NCBI RefSeq assembly: GCF_028737215.1
Contig: NZ_JAQZAM010000002.1
Span: 372,001 to 436,000 of the forward strand
Length of the DNA: 64,000 nucleotides
DNA from: Actinomycetospora chibensis
Lineage (GTDB): Bacteria; Actinomycetota; Actinomycetes; Mycobacteriales; Pseudonocardiaceae
Direction: 5' to 3'
Shown here piece after piece: positions 8,461 to 16,342 of this stretch; within the stretch, counting starts at the first letter, position 1; the number at the start of each line of letters is the position of its first letter. A program made the translations under genes and the position numbers. Under the pieces are notes generated by a model. It searched no databases and was not told the DNA's origin. It worked only from the letters and a program-made list of their open reading frames with translations.

Positions 8461-8481
8461 CATGCACATATCTGCATATGT
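8461..8481. promoter_or_regulatory. Candidate metal-regulator operator upstream of ICMT-like gene
   Basis: Positions 8466-8481 read ACATATCTGCATATGT, a perfect 6-bp inverted repeat around a 4-base centre; an overlapping ATGCA/TGCAT pair starts at 8462. It sits directly before the ribosome site of the 8494 gene. It resembles the palindrome before the CDF gene (ACAT...ATGT arms, AT-rich), suggesting one shared ArsR/SmtB-type regulator. Confidence 0.5.
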
Positions 8482-8493
8482 CAGGAGGAGGCC

Positions 8494-9126
8494 ATGGCGC
8501 TCACGGCACTGCTTCTTTACGTGGTCGGACTCGCCGTGTGCTTCGGGGTCCAGAGCTGGCTGCACCGAGCCCGGGCCGGTGGGGACGCGGGCTTCCGCCG
8601 ACCACCCCGCGAGCCCCGCTCCCCGGCGTGGTGGGGGGCGTTGTCGTTCGTGGCCGCGCTCGTCCTGGGACTCGCCGGCCTCCTGCTCGGCACCTTCGGA
8701 GTGGCGAAGCCCCTGCTGCCGCTCGACCGCGCGCCCGCTGTGCCCTGGCTCGGGCTCCTCCTGGCGCTCGTCGGCTTCGTCGGCACGGTCTGCTCACAGC
8801 AGGCCATGGGTCGCTCGTGGCGCATCGGGGTCGAGGAGTCCGAACGCACCGAGCTCGTCGAGTCTGGGGTGTTCGGCTGGTCCCGCAACCCCGTGTTCCT
8901 GGCGATGATCGTGACGCTCGCCGGACTGACCCTCGCGGTCCCGAACGTGGTGCAGCTCGCGGCGCTGGTCTGCCTCGTACTCGCGATCGAGGTGCAGGTC
9001 CGTGGGGTCGAGGAGCCCTACCTGCTCCGAGCGCACGGGGCCGACTACGCGGACTACGCGTCGCGGGTGGGCCGGTTCATCCCCGGTGTCGGACGGCTTC
9101 CACATCGAGGGGTCGCCGCTCCGTGA
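8494..9126 (+). CDS. Isoprenylcysteine methyltransferase-like membrane protein
   Basis: A 210-residue protein with about five membrane helices. The C-terminal half shows the ICMT/PEMT-like signature: SRNPVFLAMI followed by VEEPYLLRAHGADYADY. Bacterial members are membrane methyltransferases of unknown substrate that often sit in metal-resistance clusters. ATG 8494 follows an AGGAGGAGG ribosome site. A palindromic operator-like site ends 13 bp upstream, suggesting metal-responsive control together with the CDF exporter. The end of the gene overlaps the convergent small membrane protein by about 50 bp. Confidence 0.75.
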   Translation: MALTALLLYVVGLAVCFGVQSWLHRARAGGDAGFRRPPREPRSPAWWGALSFVAALVLGLAGLLLGTFGVAKPLLPLDRAPAVPWLGLLLALVGFVGTVCSQQAMGRSWRIGVEESERTELVESGVFGWSRNPVFLAMIVTLAGLTLAVPNVVQLAALVCLVLAIEVQVRGVEEPYLLRAHGADYADYASRVGRFIPGVGRLPHRGVAAP

Positions 9127-9478
9127 GCTCCTGAGTCGCGTACTCGATCAGGGCACGGCGCCGGGTCCAGGCGCAACGCCCCCCTCGACGACGCAGGACG
9201 ACCAGGCACCACGCGGCGACCGTGGCGAGGGCGGCAAAGCCGGCGGCCAGGGCCAGGAACAGCCACGAGCCACTCAGTACGGCGACGAGGACCCAGACGG
9301 CAGCGAACGCCGCGCACGTCCACACCTGGAACACGTACCGGCGCCTCTCGCTCGCCCGTATCCGGTCGCCCGGCTCGTCGTGAGGCCGGGCCGCTGCAGC
9401 GGACTGCTGCAACGCCCGGCGGCGCGCGTCGGAGGAAGGGATCCGCTTGCCCCGGTCCGACCCGCTTCGGTCGTGCAT
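9077..9478 (-). CDS. Small two-helix membrane protein
   Basis: A 133-residue protein if translation starts at ATG 9478, which follows GGGGAG. It has a charged N-terminus, two adjacent membrane helices (about residues 52-96) and a basic tail. No family recognised. Its 3' end overlaps the convergent ICMT-like gene by 50 bp, which lowers confidence; it may still be real because the hydrophobic pattern is clean and GC-rich codon use is normal. Confidence 0.5.
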   Translation of the reverse strand: MHDRSGSDRGKRIPSSDARRRALQQSAAAARPHDEPGDRIRASERRRYVFQVWTCAAFAAVWVLVAVLSGSWLFLALAAGFAALATVAAWCLVVLRRRGGRCAWTRRRALIEYATQELTERRPLDVEAVRHRG

Positions 9479-9570
9479 CCCCGCTCCCCTGTTCGACGCC
9501 GCCTCCTGCCCCCGAGGGTAGTGAGGAGCCGACGGCGATCTCACAGCAACATGCTTTAGCGTGTCGCTCC

Positions 9571-10290
9571 GTGGCGAACAGGACTTCTCGGACACAAGCG
9601 GCCTCGACGCGCGCGATCGTCATCACCACGACGCTCGTCGTGCTGGTCGTCGCGGTCATCGTGTCCCTGGTCCACGCGAACCGCAGCGAGGAGCCCTCGC
9701 CGACGGCCGTCGCCGAGGACGGCGGCGCGACGCTCGGGGCTCCGGTGCCGGCTGCGCTACTGATCCGTCCTGACAGCCACCGTCTCGGGCAGCCCGCCGG
9801 CGACCGCGTCCGCTTCGTCGAGTTCCTCGACTTCGAGTGCGAGGCGTGTCGCGCGGCGTACCCGAGCGTGGAGCGTCTCCGGGCCGAATACGCCGGGCAG
9901 GTCGACTTCGTCGCCCGGTACTTCCCGCTTCCTGGGCATCGCAACGCTGAGCCCGCTGCCCTCGCGGTCGAGGCCGCGGCACGCCAGGGGCGGTATGAGC
10001 AGATGTATCAGACGATGTACGAGACGCAGTTGTCCTGGGGCGAGCAGCAGGTGTCGCAGGCGCCGACGTTCCGTGGTTTCGCCGAGCGTCTCGGGCTGGA
10101 CATGGCGGCCTACGACCGTGACGTCGCCGACCCAGCGGTCCGCGACCGCGTGCTGGCCGACCGCGACGATGGCATCAGCGTCGGTGTGCAGGGCACTCCG
10201 ACGATCTTCGTCAACGATCGGCCGGTAGAGGGCGATCGCTCGTACCCCGCCCTGAAGGCGGCGCTCGACCAGGCCCTCGCGGCGCCGTGA
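9571..10290 (+). CDS. DsbA-like thioredoxin-fold protein, membrane anchored
   Basis: A 239-residue protein with an N-terminal membrane anchor (about 16-35) and a DsbA/DSBA-type domain outside the membrane. The active site is CEAC near residue 90 (FLDFECEACRAAYP); the cis-Pro loop is GVQGTPTIF. It would oxidise or exchange disulfides in exported proteins. The downstream VKOR gene overlaps by 4 bases (GTGA at 10287-10290), so the pair forms the usual actinobacterial DsbA-VKOR relay. The GTG start has no clear ribosome site. Confidence 0.9.
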   Translation: MANRTSRTQAASTRAIVITTTLVVLVVAVIVSLVHANRSEEPSPTAVAEDGGATLGAPVPAALLIRPDSHRLGQPAGDRVRFVEFLDFECEACRAAYPSVERLRAEYAGQVDFVARYFPLPGHRNAEPAALAVEAAARQGRYEQMYQTMYETQLSWGEQQVSQAPTFRGFAERLGLDMAAYDRDVADPAVRDRVLADRDDGISVGVQGTPTIFVNDRPVEGDRSYPALKAALDQALAAP

Positions 10291-10910
10291 TCGTCGCCGA
10301 GGACGCGGCGGTACCGGCGTCCGCTCCCGTCTCCTCGTCACGAGGCACTGGGCCGGTGCTGCTCGTCGCCGGTCTCGCCGGCGCCGCGGCCGCCCTGGTG
10401 CTGCTCGTCGAGAAGATCGCGTTGCTGGCCAAGCCGGACTACGTGCCGAGCTGCAGCTTCGACGCCGTCCTGTCGTGCGGATCGATCATGCGAACCGCGC
10501 AGTCAGAGGTCCTGAGCTTCCCCAACCCGATCATCGGGCTCGCCACCTTCCCGGTGGTAGCCGCGGTGGGAGCTCTGCTGCTGGGGCGGACACCGATGCC
10601 GGCCTGGTGCTGGCTGGCACTGCAGGGCGGCGCCACGGCCGCCGTCGCCTTCGTGGGCTGGCTGATCACGCAGAGCGTCGCGGTGATCGGCGCGCTCTGC
10701 CCGTACTGCATGGTCGTCTGGGCGGCGACGATCGCCGTGTTCTGGTTCGTCACCGCCGAGAACCTGGATCGCGGCCACCTCGTGGCAGGCCCGCCAGGAC
10801 GGCTCATCGCCCGCCATCCAGGGGCGGCGACCGTGGCGTCCTCCGTCCTGGTGCTTGCCATCGTGGTCGCCTCGTTCCCCGCCTGGTTCGCGGGCGTGAT
10901 CGGCCTCTGA
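10287..10910 (+). CDS. Vitamin K epoxide reductase family protein
   Basis: A 207-residue membrane protein with four to five helices. The loop cysteines CSFDAVLSCGSIM near residues 55-63 and the active-site pair LCPYC near 138 identify VKOR. The FPNPIIGL segment is also typical. It reoxidises the DsbA-like partner encoded directly upstream and passes electrons to quinone in the membrane. Translation is coupled to dsbA by a GTGA overlap. A second VKOR domain lies 4 kb away in the VKOR-ZIP fusion. Confidence 0.92.
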   Translation: MIVAEDAAVPASAPVSSSRGTGPVLLVAGLAGAAAALVLLVEKIALLAKPDYVPSCSFDAVLSCGSIMRTAQSEVLSFPNPIIGLATFPVVAAVGALLLGRTPMPAWCWLALQGGATAAVAFVGWLITQSVAVIGALCPYCMVVWAATIAVFWFVTAENLDRGHLVAGPPGRLIARHPGAATVASSVLVLAIVVASFPAWFAGVIGL

Positions 10911-10914
10911 CCGG

Positions 10915-11307
10915 TCAGGAGTCGACCGCGGCCCGGTCCGACGCCGGCACCTCGCCGAGCACAGCGCCGACGAGCGCGCGACCGACCGGCGTGAGCCGGT
11001 ACATGACGAGCTTGCCGTCGCGGCGCGACGTCACCAGCCCGGCGGCACGCAGCACGCGGAGATGGTGGGAGGCGAGGTTCTGCGCCTGCCCGACGACCCA
11101 CGCCATGTCGCAGACGCACAGTTCGTCTCCGGTCAGCAGCGCCGCGCCGACCGCCAGCCGGGTGGGGTCGGCGAGCGCCTTCCCAAGCGTCGCCGCCGAG
11201 GTCAAGGCGTAGAGGTCCGGGAGGGACGTGCGGATGTCCTCGGCGTGCGGCAGGTCCAGGCACAGCAGGTCGCACTGATCGTCCGCCGGAAGCGCGCTCT
11301 CGCCCAC
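10915..11307 (-). CDS. ArsR/SmtB metal sensor (CadC/CmtR type)
   Basis: A 130-residue winged-helix repressor. The metal-binding helix shows ELCVCD (a Cys-x-Cys pair) before the DNA-binding helix LASHHLRVLRAAGLV. Additional cysteines near the N-terminus (DQCDLLCLD) match the CadC/CmtR arrangement for Cd/Pb. It is divergent from the P-type ATPase gene and most likely represses it; metal binding would release the DNA. GTG 11307 follows a -10-like TAGAGT by only 6 bases, so the message is probably leaderless. Confidence 0.9.
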   Translation of the reverse strand: MGESALPADDQCDLLCLDLPHAEDIRTSLPDLYALTSAATLGKALADPTRLAVGAALLTGDELCVCDMAWVVGQAQNLASHHLRVLRAAGLVTSRRDGKLVMYRLTPVGRALVGAVLGEVPASDRAAVDS

Positions 11308-11316
11308 GAGGTCACT

Positions 11317-11376
11317 CTAACGTTCGTTGGCGCGACCGGGCGAACCGTATCGACCTCACACATCAACGAACGTTAG
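11317..11376. promoter_or_regulatory. Paired operator between arsR-type gene and cadA
   Basis: CTAACGTTCGTTG at 11317-11329 and its exact reverse complement CAACGAACGTTAG at 11364-11376 are separated by 34 bp. One copy lies next to each divergent start. Each box contains TTAG that may form part of a -10 element. This is the expected layout for a CmtR/CadC-type repressor controlling both promoters. Confidence 0.75.
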
Positions 11377-11422
11377 GGTGACGCTCAGCGAGGTCCACAT
11401 CGAGCGGACGGAAGGAGCAGCC

Positions 11423-13606
11423 GTGTCCGACGCCTGCTGCGGACCCGACGAGGCAGAGAGGGCCGGTGAGGACGAGGGTCCTGCGCGGCTGTGGCAGGTC
11501 CGCGAGCTGCAGCTCTCGCTCGCCGCCGCCGTGCTGCTCGGCGCCGCATGGCTCCTTCAGCGCAGTGGCGTCGCCGACCTCGTAGTGACCGGACTCGAGC
11601 TGGTCGCCGCCGTCGTCGCCGGCTCGACGTTCGTGCCCGGCGCGCTGCGGAGCCTGCAACACGGCCGGATCGGTGTCGGCACGTTGATGACGATCGCAGC
11701 GATCGGCGCGGTCGCCCTCGGCCAGGTCGCCGAGGCCGCCCTGCTGGGCATCCTGTTCTCGGTCGCCGAGGGGCTGGAGCACTACGCGGTCACCCGCACC
11801 CGCCGAAGTCTGCGGGCCCTCCTCGGGCTGGTCCCGCCGACCGCGTCGGTACTGCGCGAGGGGCGGGAGGTGACGATCGCGCCCGACGATCTGGTCGTCG
11901 GCGACCTGCTCGTACTGCGCCCCGGCGAACGAGCGGCCACTGACGGCCGCATCCGCGCCGGCCGCACCAGCCTCGACACCTCGGCGATCACCGGTGAGTC
12001 GGTGCCCGTCGAGGCCGCACCCGGAGACGACGTCTTCGCCGGCACCATCAACGGCGGCGGCGCGGTCGAGGTCGAGGTGACGGCTGCAGCGTCCGACAGC
12101 TCGCTGGCTCGGATCGTGCACATCGTTGAGGAGGCTCAGGACCGCAAGGGCGCGGGCCAACGCCTCGCGGACCGGGTCGCCCGCCCGCTGGTCCCCGCGA
12201 TCGTGGTCCTGGCGGTGCTCGTCGGCGCCGTCGGCTCGATCCTCGGCGATCCGTTGCTCTGGCTCGAGCGAGCACTGGTCGTGCTGGTCGCGGCGTCGCC
12301 CTGCGCGCTCGCGATCTCCGTCCCGCTCACGGTCGTCGCCGCGATCGGTGCGTCGAGCCGCCACGGCGCCCTGGTGAAGGGCGGAGCCGCCCTCGAGGAG
12401 CTCGGGCGCATTCGGGCCGTGGCGCTGGACAAGACCGGCACCCTCACCCGCAACGAGCCCGAGGTCATCGACGTCATCGCCATCCCCGGCCACCGTCCGA
12501 GCGAGGTCCTCGCCGTCGCGGCCGCGCTCGAGGCGCGCAGTGAGCACCCCCTCGCACAGGCCGTCCTGAACGCTGCGGCGGACCCGCAGTGGGCGATCGA
12601 GAGCTCCCCTGCCGACGATGTCGCGGCGGTCGCGGGACACGGGCTGACCGGGAGCCGGGACGGTGTCGACCTCCGTCTCGGCAAGCCCGGGTGGGTTCCG
12701 GCCGGTGCGCTGGCACCCGACGTCGAGCGGCTGCAGGGCGAGGGCGCGACCGTCGTGCTCGTCGAGAGCGCCGGAACGTTGCTCGGCGCGGTCGCGGTTC
12801 GCGACGAGTTGCGCCCGGAGGCGCCCGAGGCGGTCCGCCGGCTCCACGACCTCGGTATCGAGGTCGCGATGCTCACCGGGGACAACGAGCGCACCGCGAA
12901 CGCGCTGGCCGAGGAGGTCGGGATCACCGCGGTGCACGCCGAGCTGCGACCCAAGGACAAGGCGGAGCTGCTGCCGCGCATCGCTGCCGACCGCCGGATC
13001 GCCATGGTCGGTGACGGCGTCAACGACGCTCCGGCTCTGGCCACCGCGGACGTCGGCATCGCCATGGGCGCCATGGGCACCGACGTCGCCATCGAGACAG
13101 CGGACGTCGCCCTCATGGGCGAGGACCTGCGCCACCTCCCTCAGACGCTCGCCCACGCACGGCGCGCACGGTGGATCATGCTGCAGAACGTCGGGCTCTC
13201 GCTGCTGATCATCGGCGCGCTCATCCCGCTCGCGGCATTCGGCGTCCTCGGCCTGGCCACGGTGGTCGTGATCCACGAGGCCGCAGAGGTCCTGGTGATC
13301 CTCAACGCGGTCCGAGCCGCCCGGACCCGCCCCCTGCCGGGCCTCAGCGCCGCGCCGATCAGCGCCGAGCGCCACCACTTGACCGTGGCTCCTGCGCCAG
13401 AACCCGAGGACCCGTGCTGCGGGCCGTCGACGACCTCCTCGACCCGACCGATCGAGGGAAGCAGCGTCGCACTCCCGCTCCAGGACACGCCGTCAGTCAG
13501 CGGGACCGACGGCGGCTGCCGAGACGGCTGTTCTTGCTGCGCTCCGGCGTCGCCCGCCGCCCCGGCCCACGCCGAGGCCACCAAGGGCTCCGAACCGTCG
13601 GCGTAG
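11423..13606 (+). CDS. cadA: Cd/Zn/Pb-transporting P1B-type ATPase
   Basis: About 727 residues. All P-type ATPase motifs are present: TGES near residue 190, the intramembrane SPC site near 292, the phosphorylation site DKTGTLT near 336, SEHP near 373 and GDGVNDAP near 530. SPC predicts Zn/Cd/Pb export. There is no N-terminal HMA fold; instead both ends carry Cys clusters (CCGP near residue 5; CCGP and CRDGCSCC in the tail), likely metal-binding. GTG 11423 is chosen because GAAGGAG precedes it; the longer frame from 11327 would cover the operator. Control is by the divergent CadC/CmtR-type repressor. Confidence 0.93.
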   Translation: MSDACCGPDEAERAGEDEGPARLWQVRELQLSLAAAVLLGAAWLLQRSGVADLVVTGLELVAAVVAGSTFVPGALRSLQHGRIGVGTLMTIAAIGAVALGQVAEAALLGILFSVAEGLEHYAVTRTRRSLRALLGLVPPTASVLREGREVTIAPDDLVVGDLLVLRPGERAATDGRIRAGRTSLDTSAITGESVPVEAAPGDDVFAGTINGGGAVEVEVTAAASDSSLARIVHIVEEAQDRKGAGQRLADRVARPLVPAIVVLAVLVGAVGSILGDPLLWLERALVVLVAASPCALAISVPLTVVAAIGASSRHGALVKGGAALEELGRIRAVALDKTGTLTRNEPEVIDVIAIPGHRPSEVLAVAAALEARSEHPLAQAVLNAAADPQWAIESSPADDVAAVAGHGLTGSRDGVDLRLGKPGWVPAGALAPDVERLQGEGATVVLVESAGTLLGAVAVRDELRPEAPEAVRRLHDLGIEVAMLTGDNERTANALAEEVGITAVHAELRPKDKAELLPRIAADRRIAMVGDGVNDAPALATADVGIAMGAMGTDVAIETADVALMGEDLRHLPQTLAHARRARWIMLQNVGLSLLIIGALIPLAAFGVLGLATVVVIHEAAEVLVILNAVRAARTRPLPGLSAAPISAERHHLTVAPAPEPEDPCCGPSTTSSTRPIEGSSVALPLQDTPSVSGTDGGCRDGCSCCAPASPAAPAHAEATKGSEPSA

Positions 13607-13640
13607 GACCAGAGACTCGTCCTTCGGGCTGTCTCGCCGT

Positions 13641-14597
13641 TCAGCGCCTGCGGGCTCCGACGAGGTAGTCCGAGATGCCGGTGGAGATGGCATCGCCGAG
13701 CGCCGCCGTGCCCGTCGTCGAGGCGATCGCGTCCAAGTCACCGGGGTTCGTGAGGAAGAGCGGCTCGACCAGAGCCCCGGGCATGGCACTGGGCTCGTCG
13801 ATGTAGCCGGGGACGCGGGGACCCAGCAGAACCAGGTGCCCTCCTCCGGACTCCCCTCCCGACGAGTCGTCGACGACGCCGCGATCAGCCTGCGGCCGAC
13901 CCAGCTCCGACAGGCGCGCTCGCATCGACGTCTGCAGCGACTGGGCGAGCGCCCGACTGCGCGGCGCGAGCGGCCGGGTGGGTTCGTAGAGCGTCTCCGT
14001 GCCCCCGACGGTCGAGTCGTCGAAGGAGTTGAAGTGGACCGAGACGAGCGCGTCGGCCCGGGCGAGGTTGGCGCAGCGCACCCGCGCCTCGAGGTCCTCC
14101 TGGCTCGCGTCCGTCGTCAGCGCCCCGCGCTGCACGTCGCCGGCGCCCAACCCGGCCCCGAGAGCATCGGTGGACCGGGTGAGCACGACCGTCGTCCCGC
14201 GATCCCGGAGGTCGTCGGCCGCGGCCAGGGCGACCGCCAGCGTCAGGTCCTTCTCCAGCACGGTCGTTCCCGCCGGTGTGCTGCCGCCGCTTCCCGGGTC
14301 GGGGCCTCCGTGTCCGGCGTCGAGGACGACCGTGGGCGACGACCCGCCGGTACGCGCAGGCAGGACGACGCAGCCGCCGCCCGGAAATGCCTGCGGGTCC
14401 AGCCGGACCGGGGCCGGCTCGGCCGCGGCGGCTGTCCCGGTTCGGGGTCCTGCACCCGGTGGAGGCGCTTCCGCGGGCAGGAACACGCCGAGGAAGAGTG
14501 ACGCCGCTCCGAGAGCTCCGACGACGGCCGCCTCGAGGCCCCGGCGGAGACCCGCATCGCGCCGTGGGCGGGCGCTCAGAAATCGATGTCTGGCCAT
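13641..14597 (-). CDS. N-acetylmuramoyl-L-alanine amidase (Amidase_3), exported
   Basis: About 318 residues from ATG 14597. An N-terminal membrane or signal segment (about 24-40) is followed by an amidase_3 domain. Zinc ligands and catalytic residues are visible: DAGHGG (His near 95), VLEKDLTLAV (Glu), SVHFNSF (His) and EPLFLTN (Glu). It would cleave the bond between MurNAc and the stem peptide in the cell wall. It is convergent with cadA, 34 bp apart. A longer frame reaches 14864 but adds low-complexity sequence without a ribosome site. Confidence 0.88.
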   Translation of the reverse strand: MARHRFLSARPRRDAGLRRGLEAAVVGALGAASLFLGVFLPAEAPPPGAGPRTGTAAAAEPAPVRLDPQAFPGGGCVVLPARTGGSSPTVVLDAGHGGPDPGSGGSTPAGTTVLEKDLTLAVALAAADDLRDRGTTVVLTRSTDALGAGLGAGDVQRGALTTDASQEDLEARVRCANLARADALVSVHFNSFDDSTVGGTETLYEPTRPLAPRSRALAQSLQTSMRARLSELGRPQADRGVVDDSSGGESGGGHLVLLGPRVPGYIDEPSAMPGALVEPLFLTNPGDLDAIASTTGTAALGDAISTGISDYLVGARRR

Positions 14598-14940
14598 GCC
14601 GAGCTCGTCAGCCGTCGACGACCGGAGAACTGTCCGCCGCCACGTCGGTCGGGGCGGCTGGGCCGGTGTCGGTGGTTCCCGTGGAGGGGGCGCTCGCGGT
14701 CGGTGGTCCTGCCGTCTGCCGGGTGGATCGGACGAACAAGGAGACGCCTCCGATGTCAGCGGTGGGACGCCACCGCAGGTGTCAGAGCCCGTCGTCGAGC
14801 GCAGAAGGAAAGAAAGCTGCTTCCGGCCACGGACGAGCGAGGCGTGTGGGAGCAACGCCCACACGAAGAACCGCGATGCGATGGCGCATCAGCGGCGCGG
14901 ATCGGGCCCGAGCGGCCTCGGTCGAGGCACGGGCCCGACA
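14598..14940. other. Intergenic stretch upstream of the amidase gene
   Basis: About 340 bp between the amidase start and the stop of the next membrane protein, both on the minus strand. It presumably holds the amidase promoter. I see no further gene, strong hairpin or repeat. Confidence 0.4.
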
Positions 14941-15465
14941 TCAGACCGAGCGGGGCGGACCTCGGACCGGGCTGACGTCGATGCGGCGCAGTGTGCGGAA
15001 CGCCGTTGATCCTCCGGGCGCGCATGGGACGCGGGTCGGCGCGGCGGGCCCCGTCGGGCCCGCCCAACCGTGCAGCGGGAGCACGTCGAGTACGGCGGCC
15101 GTGTCGTCGACGATGCGGCGGCCACCAAGCATGAGGCCGCCGACCACCAGGCCCGCAGCGGCGTGCACGCCGGTCGCCGCGAGTGGTCGATCGAGCGGGC
15201 CGGCCTCACACACCAACAGTGTCTCGACGGCAAGCTGCCCGAGCCAGAGCACCGTCAGCGCTTCCCAGCACCACCGGCGGCGAGCTCCGCTCCACCGCGC
15301 AAGTCCTGCGGCGCCGGTCGCGATGGCGAGGACACCAAGGACGATCGGCGTCGCGGTGGGCAGCTCCCCCGCGCCAGCGACGTGGCCGGCGACGCCGAGG
15401 GTCGCGGCGAGCAGGGAGGCCGTCGGGAAGCGCCAGGACGACGCGCGGTTCGTCTCCGCCGTCAT
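14941..15465 (-). CDS. Integral membrane protein, unknown
   Basis: A 174-residue protein with four predicted helices (about residues 15-30, 38-55, 68-85 and 98-112) and a Pro-rich soluble tail. ATG 15465 is chosen because the hydrophobic part follows directly; an in-frame start at 15600 would add basic low-complexity residues. No family recognised. It is divergent from the small membrane protein at 15622. Confidence 0.5.
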   Translation of the reverse strand: MTAETNRASSWRFPTASLLAATLGVAGHVAGAGELPTATPIVLGVLAIATGAAGLARWSGARRRWCWEALTVLWLGQLAVETLLVCEAGPLDRPLAATGVHAAAGLVVGGLMLGGRRIVDDTAAVLDVLPLHGWAGPTGPAAPTRVPCAPGGSTAFRTLRRIDVSPVRGPPRSV

Positions 15466-15621
15466 CGCTCCGACCGCCACGGGGCCGAGAGTAACGGTTA
15501 GGTCACGGCGGGACGGGCGGGGTTTAGGAAGGCGGTGCGGCCGAAGCCTTGGACTCGTATCGACGCATGGTGTGATGTGCATGAACAAGCCGCGAGTCAT
15601 CCGGCGGAGAGTTGGTGTGAC

Positions 15622-15828
15622 GTGCCCGAGCAGCCCGAGCAGCCCGAGAGGCCAGAGCCTCGGAAGTGGCCGGCACGGGTGACGGTGCTTGCGATCGTGG
15701 CCATCCCGGTGGCGACGTACGTGACCGTGCTCCTCGCCGCCGGAGGGGCGGATGACGCCTTGCCTGGTCCGACTGCGCCTCCGACTCAGGCGACACCGGC
15801 TTCCGTTACGCCGACTCCGTCACGGTGA
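15622..15828 (+). CDS. Small single-pass membrane protein
   Basis: A 68-residue protein: a Pro/Glu-rich start (VPEQPEQPERPEP), one membrane helix (about 16-36) and a Pro/Thr-rich tail likely outside the membrane. The frame also extends to 15535, where AGGAAGG precedes a GTG at short spacing, so the start is uncertain. The layout resembles the protein at 3426-3653 (acidic VP start, then one helix). Function unknown. Confidence 0.45.
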   Translation: MPEQPEQPERPEPRKWPARVTVLAIVAIPVATYVTVLLAAGGADDALPGPTAPPTQATPASVTPTPSR

Positions 15829-15895
15829 TCACGGCGGACCACTCGCGGGGTTCGCCCTGAACGACTAGTGCCAGCTGTCGGGCCCTGGTGTCACC

Positions 15896-16333
15896 GTGTC
15901 GGCCATGGAGGTGACCGACGCGGACGTGGCTGCCATTCCGGCGCGCAACGTCCGTGTACCTCGTTGCGATTTCGTGGCGGTCTGGAGAGCGGCATCCGAC
16001 CGGGACCACCAGGACACGTCTCGCGGTGGTGAGGGCTGGTACGCAGCCGGCGTCGCGGCCACGTGTCGATGGCTCGCTACGGCACCGTCCCGGCTCGCGA
16101 ACGGCCTTGCCGACGCGACGCCGGCGCCTGCCACGCGACGGACGGCGATGGCGTACGAGGAGTTGATCGAGGCGGAGTGGCTTGCGGCCGCGCGGCTCGA
16201 GGAGACGCGCCCGCACCTCGCGGAGTCTCGACCCGGCTGGTGTGAGGGGGTGCGGGCGACGCTTCGGTGGGCCTGGCGTCGTCAGGGTCCCCCACCGCTC
16301 GAGGTCGAGGTCGAGGTCGAGGTCGAGAAGTAG
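15896..16333 (+). CDS. Hypothetical protein next to the relaxase gene
   Basis: About 145 residues (GTG 15896; ATG 15905 is an alternative), soluble, rich in Ala and Arg, with Cys and Trp residues spread through it. The C-terminus is an alternating Glu-Val run made by a hexanucleotide repeat. It is convergent with the relaxase gene, 9 bp apart. No family recognised. It may belong to the transfer module or be cargo. Confidence 0.5.
   Translation: MSAMEVTDADVAAIPARNVRVPRCDFVAVWRAASDRDHQDTSRGGEGWYAAGVAATCRWLATAPSRLANGLADATPAPATRRTAMAYEELIEAEWLAAARLEETRPHLAESRPGWCEGVRATLRWAWRRQGPPPLEVEVEVEVEK
16301..16327 (+). repeat. GAGGTC hexamer repeat, 4.5 copies
   Basis: Tandem GAGGTC units encode the (EV)n tail of the protein at 15896-16333. 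In-frame copy-number change would lengthen or shorten that tail without breaking it. Confidence 0.8.
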
Positions 16334-16342
16334 CGACGCGCT

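Noticed and set aside
11363-13378. Minus-strand frame of 671 codons opposite cadA
   Set aside because: Arg/Asp/Gln-rich antisense of the ATPase with no recognisable domain.
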